DNA from: Betaproteobacteria bacterium
Lineage (GTDB): Bacteria; Pseudomonadota; Gammaproteobacteria; Burkholderiales; Burkholderiaceae
Length of the DNA: 47,289 bases
Assembly (NCBI GenBank): GCA_947378095.1
Contig: CANCIL010000002.1
Coordinates: forward strand, 1-47,289
Direction of reading: 5' to 3'
Below are positions 8,600-17,734 of this stretch, piece by piece. Below the pieces are notes generated by a model that was not told where the DNA came from, did not search any database, and saw nothing but the letters and a program-made list of their open reading frames with translations. Position 1 is the stretch's first letter; each line of letters begins with the position of its first letter. The position numbers and the translations under genes are program-made.

Positions 8600-9040
8600 T
8601 TAGATTTGAGTTGGAAACTCAACTAGTGCTTCGCCTGCTGCAACTACCTCACCTTTTTGGTTATTTACAATAACCTCTAGAGAAACCCATCGCCCCTTTT
8701 GGGTAGTTTTCAAAGATGTAATGGTGGCGCTTGGTGTAATAGTATCGCCAGGTTTTACAGGCGATTTCCAGCGCGTTTCAAGTCTTCTATGGATACCACC
8801 ATGAGGGTAGAGCCAATCTGTGAGCATTTTGGTGATTACTCCAAAATTATTCATGCCGTGCATGATGATGCCGCCAAATTGAGTTTTTCCAAAACTCCCC
8901 TTCATATAGTCATCATCAAGATGGAGGGGGTTAAAGTCTAGAGAAGCTTCGCAGAACTCCCGAATAGTCTCTCGGGTAGGGTGAAATGGTGTGCCATTAA
9001 TAACTTGTCCTACACTTAATTTTTCAAATGCATTGCTCAT
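8600..9040 (-). CDS. MaoC-like acyl dehydratase (hydratase half)
   Basis: A single hot-dog domain of 146 residues, the enoyl-CoA hydratase/acyl dehydratase type. The catalytic pair is visible as D35 and H40 in DFNPLH, followed by GGIIMHGMNNFG, the hydratase overhang motif. It hydrates or dehydrates an acyl-CoA in the cytoplasm. The next gene upstream encodes another short hot-dog protein lacking a clear D-x4-H pair, suggesting a heteromeric hydratase of the kind known for mesaconyl- or itaconyl-CoA and steroid-chain enzymes. The substrate is unknown. Confidence 0.87.
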   Translation of the reverse strand: MSNAFEKLSVGQVINGTPFHPTRETIREFCEASLDFNPLHLDDDYMKGSFGKTQFGGIIMHGMNNFGVITKMLTDWLYPHGGIHRRLETRWKSPVKPGDTITPSATITSLKTTQKGRWVSLEVIVNNQKGEVVAAGEALVEFPTQI

Positions 9041-9077
9041 AGTATTTTCTGCCGATTAGATTTCTAGATTAGAGAGA

Positions 9078-9551
9078 TTAATTAGGTCGAATAGTCCATC
9101 CGCGACCCGAGCATATAACTTCATTATTTTGATTAAAGAAGACGTTGTCATGAATTACAAAAAGACGTTCTTTCTTAATAAATTTATCTAAGGCTCTTGC
9201 TTCTAGGCGAATGACATCACCTGGTCTTGCAGGTATGTTGTAGCTCCAGGATTGACCGGCATTAATAGTTCCGGGGCTGCGCATCCAGTCATCAACTGGC
9301 GTGCATGAAAACATCAGCAAAATATGAATAGAGGGCGGGGCAATAATTCCTTTATATGGTGTTGTCTTGGCATACTCTTCATCAAAGTAGAGTGGATGCT
9401 CATCACCTAAAACTTTGCAAAGCTTTTGAATCGCCTCGAGTGTCAATGTATATGGGATCGTTTTTCTAGGTTGACCGGGAATAATGTCATCCCAAATTTT
9501 TCGCACTTCCTCATGTTTCCAAAAATCTGTCTCAAAATTAGTAGTCGTCAT
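9078..9551 (-). CDS. MaoC N-terminal-like (FAS1-type) dehydratase domain protein
   Basis: A 157-residue hot-dog protein resembling the N-terminal half of double-hot-dog hydratases. GDEHPLYFDEEYA (49-61) and APPSIHILLMF correspond to the substrate-binding helix, but the D-x4-H dyad seen in the next gene is not obvious. It is probably the structural or substrate-binding partner of the MaoC protein 37 bases downstream. Its ATG is three bases after the stop of the dienelactone hydrolase gene. Confidence 0.82.
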   Translation of the reverse strand: MTTTNFETDFWKHEEVRKIWDDIIPGQPRKTIPYTLTLEAIQKLCKVLGDEHPLYFDEEYAKTTPYKGIIAPPSIHILLMFSCTPVDDWMRSPGTINAGQSWSYNIPARPGDVIRLEARALDKFIKKERLFVIHDNVFFNQNNEVICSGRGWTIRPN

Positions 9552-9554
9552 AAG

Positions 9555-10256
9555 TTATTTAGCTAAATATTGATTGAAAAAATTGAGAGTGATCTCAAGT
9601 GCTTGATCTGCTTCCGTCTTGCGGTAGGTTAAGCCTCCATGTCTAGCAAATGCATGGTCTGCTTCCGGATATTTGCAAATAGTAACGAATGGACTTGCGC
9701 CAAGCTTGCGTTCGAGTAAGTCATTAACTTCTTTCTGAACCCATCTATCCTTCATTGCCATATGCAGCAAGAATGGGCGGTGTAAGTTTTTAACTTCTTT
9801 TATTTCATGCTCTATATAAGTGCCGTAGTAAGCCACTGCACAATCAATTTCAGTTCTGCAACACATTAGGTAGCATAGTTTTCCACCTAAGCAGTAGCCC
9901 ACTGCGCCAACTTTGCCATTAAAGTCGGGCAAATTTTTAAGGTACTCGGCAGTTTGATCCATATCTTGTACGGCTAAGTTGTAATCGAAGTCATAATACA
10001 AATCAAATGCCTTTGCCACATGTTCTGGATTCCGATCTGATAGCTCTACATTAGGCTCTTGACGCCAAAAGACATCAGGTACGAGGCATATGTAGCCTGC
10101 ATCAACAAACTCTTTGGCATGAGTTCGCATCGTTTCATTAACCCCCCAGATTTCCATAATGGCAATAACTGCACCTTTTGGGGGTCCATCCGGTATTGCT
10201 AAGTAGGCACCCATATTTCCATCACGCAATGGAACGTTAACTGTAGTTGCTTTCAT
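9555..10256 (-). CDS. Dienelactone hydrolase family protein
   Basis: A 233-residue alpha/beta-hydrolase of the dienelactone hydrolase family. The cysteine nucleophile elbow GYCLGG puts C122 in the usual place; D170 in MAMKDRWV and H201 in EADHAFARH complete a Cys-Asp-His triad; E35 in MEIWG matches the conserved glutamate. Family members open lactones such as dienelactone to maleylacetate. It is the first gene of the five-gene minus-strand unit. It could open a lactone whose acid product is activated by the CoA-transferase and hydrated by the MaoC pair; that order is inferred. Confidence 0.9.
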   Translation of the reverse strand: MKATTVNVPLRDGNMGAYLAIPDGPPKGAVIAIMEIWGVNETMRTHAKEFVDAGYICLVPDVFWRQEPNVELSDRNPEHVAKAFDLYYDFDYNLAVQDMDQTAEYLKNLPDFNGKVGAVGYCLGGKLCYLMCCRTEIDCAVAYYGTYIEHEIKEVKNLHRPFLLHMAMKDRWVQKEVNDLLERKLGASPFVTICKYPEADHAFARHGGLTYRKTEADQALEITLNFFNQYLAK

Positions 10257-10279
10257 TGTTTATTTCTCTGTTAATTTGG

Positions 10280-10308
10280 TTGTTCTTTTTGTCTCTTACT
10301 CATAATAT
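10280..10308 (+). promoter_or_regulatory. Possible sigma-70 promoter for the CocE-like gene
   Basis: TTGTTC and TAATAT are separated by 17 bases, about 35 bases before the CocE-like start. The -35 matches consensus at only three positions. The region also lies upstream of the divergent dienelactone hydrolase gene, so a promoter on each strand is expected here. Confidence 0.3.
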
Positions 10309-10343
10309 AACTACAAAATTAAAAGAATAGTGAAGGAGATGTG

Positions 10344-12086
10344 ATGCAGCAACACAGTGAAGTAGCTCATGGTATGCAAATTGATTGGGATGTAGGCATA
10401 CCAATGGAAGACGGAGTCGTACTTCGCGCAGATATTTTTAGGCCTATTGATGCAGGGCAATATCCAGTCATTTTGAGTTATGGACCCTATGGAAAGGGTT
10501 TAGCATTTCAGGAGGGATTTTCTGGGGGATGGGACCGATTGGTTGCAGCGCTTCCAGAGGTGGCCGAGGGTACTACCAATACCTACGCAAACTTTGAAGT
10601 TGTCGATCCTGAAAAGTGGGTGCCTGATGGTTATATTTGTATTCGCGTGGATGCTCGTGGTTCAGGAAACTCCCCAGGTTTTCTGAGTCCAAAATCTATC
10701 CGCGAAACACAAGATATGTATCAATGTATTGAATGGGCGGCAGTACAACCTTGGTCCAATGGAAAGGTTGGCTTAAATGGCATTTCGTATTACGCAACAA
10801 ATCAATGGTACGTCGCTTCAATGCAGCCACCTCATTTATCCGCAATGTGTGTTTGGGAGGGGGCAGCTGATTACTATCGCGACAATACTCACCATGGTGG
10901 AATATTGAGTCAGTTTTTAGTCACCTTGTATAACTGGGCAGTTTGGAGAGTTCAGTATGGCGTAGGAAAGAATGGACTCAAAAGCAGGGCGAATGGGCGC
11001 TGGATTGCAGGCGATGAAACGTTATCCCCTGAGGAGTTGCAGGCTAATCGAATTGATATCGAGAGCTCCCTCTTGGCTCACCCACTCGACGATGCTTATT
11101 ACAAAGACCGATCAGCGAATTGGGCGAACATTACAGTTCCATTTCTGTCTGCTGCTAATTGGGGAGGTCAGGGTCTTCATCCCAGGGGAAACTTTGAAGG
11201 TTTTATGAGGGCAAAGTCTTCTCAAAAATGGCTAGAGGCACATGGCCTATCTCACTGGACTCACTTCTATACAAATTATGGAATAGCACTCCAAAAACGT
11301 TTTTTCGGACATTTTTTAAAGGGCGAAGATACTGGCTGGGATAAGCAGGCTCCAGTTCAATTACAAGTACGTCACATAGATCGGTTTGTGCAGCGCGCAG
11401 AAAATGAATGGCCCCTGCAAAGAACTAAGTGGTCTAAGTTTTATCTTAATTTTGAGACTTTAACTTTAGGTGAAAGTCCAAGCACAAATGAAACAAAAAT
11501 TTCCTATGATCCTACGGGTAATGGAGTGCAATTTTTATCCAAACCATTTGAATCTGAAACAGAAATTACTGGTCCGCTAGCAGCAAAGCTATTCCTTGCT
11601 TCAGAAAGTAACGATGCAGACATTTTCTTGGCTTTCACTTTAATTGATCCGGAAGGGAAAGAGATCACCTTTCAAGGATCCAATGATCCTCATACCCCAA
11701 TTGGTCTTGGCTGGCTTAGAGCATCGCATCGAAAGTTGGATAAAGAGTTGAGCTTGCCGTATCGCCCTTACCATACGCACGACGAAATTTGGCCCTTGAC
11801 CCCAGGTAAAGCTGAGGAGCTTGATATTGAAATCTGGCCAACCTGTATTGTTGTTCCAAAAGGGTATCGGATAGCTTTAACAATTAAAGGAAATGATTAC
11901 CGCTACGATGGACCTACCATTCGTATTCCTGGAATTGGTTATGAAATGTTTGGTGTAGGGCCTTTTGTTCATACCCATCCAAAAGATCGTCCTGCTGAAA
12001 TTTTTAATGCCAAGGTATCGCTCGAATCAGATGTAAATCGGCAGCCTTACTTATTGCTCCCCATTATTCCCAAAAAGGAGGTTTGA
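10344..12086 (+). CDS. CocE/NonD family hydrolase (X-Pro dipeptidyl-peptidase type)
   Basis: A 580-residue alpha/beta-hydrolase related to cocaine esterase and acylaminoacyl or glutaryl acylases. The N-terminal GVVLRADIFRP, ARGSGNSPG (oxyanion region) and nucleophile elbow NGISYY (S148) are family hallmarks. The C-terminal part (about 345-575) is the jelly-roll PepX_C domain, with motifs such as GPLAAKLFLAS and RIALTIKGNDY. No signal peptide is visible, so it is probably cytoplasmic. The ATG has AAGGAG five bases upstream; a GTG immediately before it is less likely. It is followed after one base by a Bug gene, suggesting an imported ester or amide substrate. Confidence 0.9.
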   Translation: MQQHSEVAHGMQIDWDVGIPMEDGVVLRADIFRPIDAGQYPVILSYGPYGKGLAFQEGFSGGWDRLVAALPEVAEGTTNTYANFEVVDPEKWVPDGYICIRVDARGSGNSPGFLSPKSIRETQDMYQCIEWAAVQPWSNGKVGLNGISYYATNQWYVASMQPPHLSAMCVWEGAADYYRDNTHHGGILSQFLVTLYNWAVWRVQYGVGKNGLKSRANGRWIAGDETLSPEELQANRIDIESSLLAHPLDDAYYKDRSANWANITVPFLSAANWGGQGLHPRGNFEGFMRAKSSQKWLEAHGLSHWTHFYTNYGIALQKRFFGHFLKGEDTGWDKQAPVQLQVRHIDRFVQRAENEWPLQRTKWSKFYLNFETLTLGESPSTNETKISYDPTGNGVQFLSKPFESETEITGPLAAKLFLASESNDADIFLAFTLIDPEGKEITFQGSNDPHTPIGLGWLRASHRKLDKELSLPYRPYHTHDEIWPLTPGKAEELDIEIWPTCIVVPKGYRIALTIKGNDYRYDGPTIRIPGIGYEMFGVGPFVHTHPKDRPAEIFNAKVSLESDVNRQPYLLLPIIPKKEV

Positions 12087-12087
12087 A

Positions 12088-13053
12088 ATGCAAATTTTCC
12101 GCAGACTTATTTATTGTTGGATCTGTCTTCTTAGTGGATTTTCTTTTGCGCAAGAGAGTTATCCCAATAAACCAATCAAGATTTTTGTTGGTTTCCCTGC
12201 TGGGACATCGACAGATATTATTGCAAGGGTTTACGCTCAAAACTTAAGTGAAACCTTAAAGGTCCCGGTGGTAGTAGAGAATAAGGCCGGGGCTTCAAGC
12301 AATATTGCTGCAGAGAGTGTCTTTAATTCTGATCCCAACGGCTACTCATTATTACTAGGCACTATTGCTAATAGCATTACTTCCAGCCTTTATAAAAATC
12401 TCGAATTTAATTTTGCTAATGATTTTGCTCCTATCGCTATGGTTGGGAGTGCGACTACTGTATTAGTGGTGAAATCCAATTCAAATCTCTCTAACGTGCA
12501 GGACTTAATTAACTTGGCTAAAACCAATCCAAAAGATGTTACCTTCGGATCGGCTGGAATCGGTACTGCTCCGCATATGGCAGGAGAGTTGCTAAATTTG
12601 ATGGCAGGCACCTCGATGTTGCACATTCCCTATAAGGGCAATAATCAAGGAATTACGGATCTAATTGGCGGACAATTGACCGCTGTTTTTACGCCTCTTC
12701 CTACCGCTATTAACTTTATTAGGGATGGAAAGGTAAAGGCTTTGGCTGTGACATCACTTAAGCGTTCGAGTCAATTGCCTGATGTTCCAACATTATCTGA
12801 ATCTGGATTTCCTGGATTTGATACCTCTATTTGGTATGGATTTTTGGCACCCAAGAAGACTTCCAAGGTCATTATTGGCCAGCTCGCTGAATCCTTACGC
12901 AAGGCATCGGTGTCACCAGTGGTGAAATCGCAATTACTCACAAATGGAGCCGAGGCTACATATACCGGACCAGAGGAGTTCGGAAAATATATTCAGTCAG
13001 AGTCACAAAAGTGGCAGAAGGTGATTGAAAAGTCTAAGGTGAGTATTGAGTAG
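12088..13053 (+). CDS. Bug/TctC-family periplasmic receptor (Bug 3)
   Basis: A 321-residue Bug receptor. A signal peptide ends at SFAQ (about 22), then IFVGFPAGTSTDIIAR with D43. The usual PGG or AGG is AGT here, so the ligand loop is slightly different. The second lobe has IPYKGNNQGITDLIGGQ. An AAGGAGG ends nine bases before the ATG and overlaps the end of the CocE-like gene, whose stop is one base before this start, so the two are one unit. It ends 14 bases from the convergent Bug 4. Confidence 0.92.
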   Translation: MQIFRRLIYCWICLLSGFSFAQESYPNKPIKIFVGFPAGTSTDIIARVYAQNLSETLKVPVVVENKAGASSNIAAESVFNSDPNGYSLLLGTIANSITSSLYKNLEFNFANDFAPIAMVGSATTVLVVKSNSNLSNVQDLINLAKTNPKDVTFGSAGIGTAPHMAGELLNLMAGTSMLHIPYKGNNQGITDLIGGQLTAVFTPLPTAINFIRDGKVKALAVTSLKRSSQLPDVPTLSESGFPGFDTSIWYGFLAPKKTSKVIIGQLAESLRKASVSPVVKSQLLTNGAEATYTGPEEFGKYIQSESQKWQKVIEKSKVSIE

Positions 13054-13067
13054 GGTTAACTAAGAGC

Positions 13068-14021
13068 TTACTCGTTTGCAGAGCCTATACGGCCTACCAT
13101 TTGAGCCCACTTTATACGCTCGGTCTTAGTGAAGGCAGTGAGCTCCTCAGGTGTTGATCCAATAGTTTGGATGGAGTCTGCTACGTAGCGCTCTTTCAAC
13201 TGAGGAGACTTCAGTGCTACTAAGACTGCACTATTTAATTTTTTAATAATTGCTGGTGGCGTGCCTTTTGGTGCATATAAGGCATACCAGACCTCAGATG
13301 AATAACCGGTAACACCGCTCTCCGCTAAGGTTGGTACATCTGGGTAAATAGGCGAACGTTGTGGAGTGGTGACTGCAAGTAATCGGATCTGTCCATTTTG
13401 AATGAAGCCCTTTGCGCTTCCAGCCCCAACAAATGAAGCATCAACTTGCCCAGATAAGAGGTCGGTATATGCGCCTCCGCCGCCTTTGTAGGCGACATGC
13501 AAAATATCTAGCTGTGCTATTGACTTAAGTAACACCATGGATAAGTGTGTTCCGCTTCCATTACCCGTAGATGCATAAGAATATTTCCCTGGATTATTGC
13601 GCACTAAGGTAATGAACTCTTGTACATTTTTGGCGGGTACAGATGGATTAACTGCGAGAAAGTAAGGGGCCTTTGCGATTAAAGAGATGGGATCAAAGTC
13701 TTTGATTGCATCAACCTTTGAGTCTTTAAATAAAGTGTTATTCACTGCGGCTTGTGCAGTAAGCATTAGGATGATGGTGTAGCCATCTGGCGGGGAGGTG
13801 GCAACATATTCCATGGCGATATTACCGCTAGCACCACCACGATTTTCTGCAAAAACAGTTTTCCCTAAAATTTTTGTTAACTCGTTAGCTAACGGCCTGC
13901 CTATAACATCAGCACCTCCACCTGAAGAATATGGCAGGATCAAGCGGATAGGCTTTTCGGGGTACTGCGCATTTGCTAGTAATGGGGTAATTAAAAAGGC
14001 TAAGCAAGCTAAGAATTTCAT
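13068..14021 (-). CDS. Bug/TctC-family periplasmic receptor (Bug 4)
   Basis: A 317-residue Bug receptor with a signal peptide ending LLANAQ (about 19) and the motif ILPYSSGGGADVIGRP, D38 in the ligand position. The second lobe reads VAYKGGGGAYTDLLSGQ. It is the second gene of a unit led by an argininosuccinate-lyase-like enzyme, whose stop is 10 bases upstream, so a C4-type or amino-linked dicarboxylate ligand is plausible but not shown. Confidence 0.92.
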   Translation of the reverse strand: MKFLACLAFLITPLLANAQYPEKPIRLILPYSSGGGADVIGRPLANELTKILGKTVFAENRGGASGNIAMEYVATSPPDGYTIILMLTAQAAVNNTLFKDSKVDAIKDFDPISLIAKAPYFLAVNPSVPAKNVQEFITLVRNNPGKYSYASTGNGSGTHLSMVLLKSIAQLDILHVAYKGGGGAYTDLLSGQVDASFVGAGSAKGFIQNGQIRLLAVTTPQRSPIYPDVPTLAESGVTGYSSEVWYALYAPKGTPPAIIKKLNSAVLVALKSPQLKERYVADSIQTIGSTPEELTAFTKTERIKWAQMVGRIGSANE

Positions 14022-14031
14022 TGAAGTCTCT

Positions 14032-15504
14032 TTAGTTATTTTTAATGAGTGCCTTGACGGCGGTTAAGCGATCTTCTTTTGCTCGAGCCAAGCGCGCACG
14101 ACATTCGATATTCCATTGCAAGGCCTGATCTGCGCTAGCACTTTCATTAATCTGCATGCGCTTAATCTCTGATCTTTGAGGACCGCCATACCCTTTTCGA
14201 TTAAATATCATTTGTGTGGGATCGGCACACTTTTTCCAATCTTCTTCATTTAATGGAAAGCTACTCTGATGATTCTCTTGATATAGCTGAGCAGCTTCCT
14301 CATAGCGAATTTCTTGTAATCGTATCTTTCTGGAACGACCAAAATCAACAATTGCAGATGCGAAATGATGGCCTACCCTAAAAGGAACGTTTGCCTTTTG
14401 TAGCAACATGTCGGCTACTTCTGTAATAGTGGAATAGTCCGCATCCACTTCTGCGCGTGCTTGTTCTTTGTCAACCACAATGCTATTGATTACCTTATTA
14501 AATAAAGTAAACAACTTCACGGGTCTCGAAGTGGGTAGCGGGTCATAGGCTCGGTAATCAAACATTCCCGTACGAACGTTATGCGCCAGCATAAATGGCC
14601 CTTGCATCTCGCTTAAAAGCAAACTGCTTTGCGCTCTTAATTGTTCAAGAGCAGCAGGGTTTCGCTTTTGCGGCATTAAGCTACTAACCCCCATCAACTC
14701 ACCCGGAGCAAGTGTGAGCCATGGAATTGGAGCGGCATATTGCGCATGCAAATCTTGAGCGAATTGGCTAATCTGTACTGCGCTCATACTTAAGATAGCT
14801 GCAAATTCAAGACAGCTATCGACAGGGGCAAGGTGATTTGCATCGTAAGCATTTTCTACTGCGCTATCAAAGCCCAGTAATTTTGCAAGCATGATGCGAT
14901 CAATTGCAAAGCTTGAGGTGCTGAGTGCGGCTGCCCCAAGTGGACATTCGTTTAGTCTTGCATAGGCTTGAGTTAGGCGATCTAAAAGGCGCCCTAAGGC
15001 ACTCGATTGAGCTAAAAGATAATGCGCAAAGGTGGTTGGTTGTGCTTGCACTCCATGCGTATATGCAGGAATGACGGTTTCTTGGTGGAATGCAGCTAAT
15101 TTCACAATATCAAGTCTTGCTTTTGCAAGTGCGTGATGCGCATTCAGAAGATCATCACGTAAATTCATACGCGATAAAGTGGACGCAATATCCTGGCGGC
15201 TACGTCCGGCGTGAACTATGGAGGCTTCCTCGCCAATTAATTTTTCAAGACGCTTTTCATAGTCCAGATAATTGCCTGTTCCAGAGGGATTGCTTAGATC
15301 TATTGCCTCTGCAAGCTGCAGGACTCCACCCGCAATACGTGAGGTGACCGAGGCATCAAAAATCCCCACTTTTGCCAGCATCACAATAGATGCCTCATTA
15401 ATATCGCTCAGGTAACCCAGGGATCTTGGCCCACCACGAAAACTTTCATTAACGTCAGTCCCATGGCTGGCTATATGAGTGGGTGTATTTGGTAAATTTG
15501 ACAT
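14032..15504 (-). CDS. Argininosuccinate lyase-like enzyme of the aspartase/fumarase superfamily
   Basis: A 490-residue homologue of ArgH. HAGRSRQDIASTLSR replaces the usual H-T-G-R-S-R-N-D, THGVQAQPTTFAHYL carries the conserved His region, and GVSSLMPQKRNP is the signature loop with the catalytic serine. Superfamily members eliminate fumarate from a substituted succinate or run the reverse. The changed RSRQD motif and the following Bug gene suggest a catabolic lyase acting on an imported amino- or substituted succinate rather than arginine synthesis. The ATG at 15504 is preferred over an upstream in-frame TTG at 15522. Confidence 0.82.
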   Translation of the reverse strand: MSNLPNTPTHIASHGTDVNESFRGGPRSLGYLSDINEASIVMLAKVGIFDASVTSRIAGGVLQLAEAIDLSNPSGTGNYLDYEKRLEKLIGEEASIVHAGRSRQDIASTLSRMNLRDDLLNAHHALAKARLDIVKLAAFHQETVIPAYTHGVQAQPTTFAHYLLAQSSALGRLLDRLTQAYARLNECPLGAAALSTSSFAIDRIMLAKLLGFDSAVENAYDANHLAPVDSCLEFAAILSMSAVQISQFAQDLHAQYAAPIPWLTLAPGELMGVSSLMPQKRNPAALEQLRAQSSLLLSEMQGPFMLAHNVRTGMFDYRAYDPLPTSRPVKLFTLFNKVINSIVVDKEQARAEVDADYSTITEVADMLLQKANVPFRVGHHFASAIVDFGRSRKIRLQEIRYEEAAQLYQENHQSSFPLNEEDWKKCADPTQMIFNRKGYGGPQRSEIKRMQINESASADQALQWNIECRARLARAKEDRLTAVKALIKNN

Positions 15505-15653
15505 GCTATCTCTGTTAATCAATGATTTTTATTGGCCGAATATTGAGTAGGGCGGTTTTAGAAAAATAATACGCCTTTTGTTGGGGAGATTTTCGTGGAT
15601 GACTACATTCAATCTTAGCTTGGGCTGCAAGGGTTATTACTTATATGGCAACT

Positions 15654-15665
15654 ACTAAATATAGT
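15654..15665 (+). promoter_or_regulatory. ACTA-AATA-TAGT inverted repeat upstream of the TfdA-like gene
   Basis: Two complementary four-base arms are separated by four bases, 40 bases before the TfdA-like start, between divergent transcription units. The same half-sites recur upstream of several other units in this window. It may be an operator, or its TATAGT may simply be a -10 box. Confidence 0.35.
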
Positions 15666-15705
15666 TATGCTGATGAGTGCCTGAATCGGTGAGTAGGAGA
15701 CATAT

Positions 15706-16596
15706 ATGAGTTTGGTAATTACACCTGAAAATCCTTTAAGACCTTCATTTGTCGGGATAGTGACTGGAATAAATTTAAGTAAGCCATTAGATCAGCAGTC
15801 CATCGAGGCGATTGATCGCGGCATGGATCAGTATGCTGTTTTGGTTTTTAGGGATCAACCGTTAACTCAGGATGAACAAATTGATCTATCAGTTCAATTT
15901 GGGCCGCTAGATTCCGGATTACGAAAAGCAACGGGTGCGGCAACGCGCTTTAAGTACGATCAACTTATTGATATCGGAAATGTTGCTCTAGATGGTTCTA
16001 TTGCAAGTAAGGACAATAAAAAATTAATAGGAGTTTTGGCTAACCAGTTATGGCATAGCGACAGCACATTTCAGAAACTACCAGTGAAGTACTCGATGTT
16101 GTCTGCGGTCGTGGTTCCCGAAGAGGGCGGCCAAACACAGTGGACAGATTTACGAGCCGCTTGGGATGCGCTCCCAGAGTCAACAAAAAAGTATGTAGAG
16201 GGAAAGACTGGCTGGCATTCTGCATTTCATTCGAGAATTATGTTGGGTGACAATGACTACTCAAAAGAGCAGTTAGATAAATTTCCTCCTGTTGAGCGAC
16301 CACTGGTTCATGTTCATCCAGGCTCAGGAAGAAAGGTTTTGTTCCCTAGTGTTCATATCACTCATGTGAGTGACTTGGCAGTTCCTGAGGGAAGGTTGCT
16401 TGTTGCTGAGCTTTTGGAGCATGCAACCCAAGCGCAGTTTGTTTACTCTCACACTTGGCGCCCTGGAGACTATGTAATGTGGGATAACCGCTCAACATTG
16501 CATCGTGGAACTCGCTACGATCTTTCAATTAGGAGAGATTTGCGCAGAACCACAACGCTAGAGCGTGACTATGTTCCGACTGAAGTTGCGGCCTAA
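15706..16596 (+). CDS. TfdA-like Fe(II)/2-oxoglutarate dioxygenase (TauD/TfdA family)
   Basis: A 296-residue non-haem iron dioxygenase that would hydroxylate a substrate while converting 2-oxoglutarate to succinate. The metal facial triad is H117, D119 (LWHSDSTF) and H266 (LHRGTRYD). T144 and R277 match the 2-oxoglutarate ligands, and R281 and K74 match substrate-carboxylate contacts of TfdA, the 2,4-D dioxygenase; all are shifted by +3 relative to TfdA numbering from memory. TfdA Lys95 is S98 here. AGGAG lies seven bases before the ATG. A Bug gene follows, so the substrate is probably an imported carboxylate, perhaps an aryloxy or other ether acid. Confidence 0.92.
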   Translation: MSLVITPENPLRPSFVGIVTGINLSKPLDQQSIEAIDRGMDQYAVLVFRDQPLTQDEQIDLSVQFGPLDSGLRKATGAATRFKYDQLIDIGNVALDGSIASKDNKKLIGVLANQLWHSDSTFQKLPVKYSMLSAVVVPEEGGQTQWTDLRAAWDALPESTKKYVEGKTGWHSAFHSRIMLGDNDYSKEQLDKFPPVERPLVHVHPGSGRKVLFPSVHITHVSDLAVPEGRLLVAELLEHATQAQFVYSHTWRPGDYVMWDNRSTLHRGTRYDLSIRRDLRRTTTLERDYVPTEVAA

Positions 16597-16625
16597 CGCT
16601 TTAATAAATGTCAAAGGTAAATAAG

Positions 16626-17588
16626 ATGGGGAAGTTACTTTGTAGGTTATTCATCGGCATTGCATTGGTATATACCAATGCTTCAATTGCTCAGACATAC
16701 CCATCAAGACCAGTAAAGGTGATCGTTCCTTTTGCAGCAGGTTCCGCATCAGATACTATTACGCGGTCTGTCGCCGATAAGCTGACCGTTTCAATGGGGC
16801 AGCCATTTATTGTTGAAAATAGAGCGGGCGCAGGAAGTACTATCGCTAATGACTATGTTGCAAAATCCCCGCCGGATGGCTATACCTTATTAATATCAAC
16901 TGCTGCTTTGCCAGTTGGTGCTACAGCCTATACAAATCTCCGCTATGACACCAGTGCATTTACTTCGGTAACAGTATTTACACAGTCTCCCTTAGCGCTT
17001 GCTGTCAATCCAAATTTCCCAGCAAAAAATGTGAGTGAATTGATTGAATACGCAAAGATGAATCCAGATAAGGTTAACTTTGGATCTTTAGGTATTGGAA
17101 CTTCGCATCATGTCACAGCTGAGAAATTAAAATTAGATGCGGCTATCAGCATGGTGCATGTGCCTTATAAGGGATCAGGTCCAGCTCATCTAGATCTCAT
17201 GGGTGGTCAAATTCAGGTTATGTTTGATAACTTAGTTGCATTGATGCCGCACTTTAAGAGCGGTAAATTGCGACCTATTGCTGTTAGTACATTGAAACGG
17301 AGTCCTCAATTACCAGATGTCCCAACATTATCCGAGTCTGGAGTGAAGGGTTTTGAGGCTGTTGCTTGGTTTGGCATGGTTGCGCCTCCGGGCACGCCAA
17401 AAGACGTTATTAATAAATTGAATGCCGAAGTAGTGAAGGCGTTAAATACTCCCGAACTCCGTCAGCGCTTAACGGATGGCGGCTCAGAAGTGATTGGAAA
17501 TTCTCCAGAAGAAGCTGACCGATTTTTAAAGTCTGAAATTGCCAAATGGGGCAAAGTGGTGAAGGCAGCCAAGATTAGCGCAGAGTGA
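16626..17588 (+). CDS. Bug/TctC-family periplasmic receptor (Bug 5)
   Basis: A 320-residue Bug receptor. The signal peptide ends ASIAQ (about 23), then IVPFAAGSASDTITR with D43; the usual GG pair is GS. The second lobe has VPYKGSGPAHLDLMGGQ. An AAAGG nine bases upstream favours this ATG; another in-frame ATG at 16608 would add six polar residues before the signal peptide and lacks a ribosome site. It lies 29 bases after the TfdA-like gene and is probably cotranscribed with it. Confidence 0.92.
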   Translation: MGKLLCRLFIGIALVYTNASIAQTYPSRPVKVIVPFAAGSASDTITRSVADKLTVSMGQPFIVENRAGAGSTIANDYVAKSPPDGYTLLISTAALPVGATAYTNLRYDTSAFTSVTVFTQSPLALAVNPNFPAKNVSELIEYAKMNPDKVNFGSLGIGTSHHVTAEKLKLDAAISMVHVPYKGSGPAHLDLMGGQIQVMFDNLVALMPHFKSGKLRPIAVSTLKRSPQLPDVPTLSESGVKGFEAVAWFGMVAPPGTPKDVINKLNAEVVKALNTPELRQRLTDGGSEVIGNSPEEADRFLKSEIAKWGKVVKAAKISAE

Positions 17589-17711
17589 ATTCTGCAAAAA
17601 TACCCTATTTAAAGGCTTCCGCCCAACCATTAAGACCAGTGCTTTGATTTCAGCCCGACTTTAAGCCCTAGGGTGTTCTAGTCCAATTACCATTACTATA
17701 GATAGTCATTG

Positions 17712-17721
17712 TTACTAGTAA
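17712..17721 (+). promoter_or_regulatory. TTACTAGTAA palindrome before a reductase gene
   Basis: A perfect 10-bp palindrome lies 13 bases before the TTG start at 17735. A second inverted repeat, ACTAT-AG-ATAGT, sits just upstream at 17695-17706. Together they look like paired operator half-sites of the TAGT/ACTA type recurring in this window. Confidence 0.4.
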
Positions 17722-17734
17722 ATAGGGGATTAGC

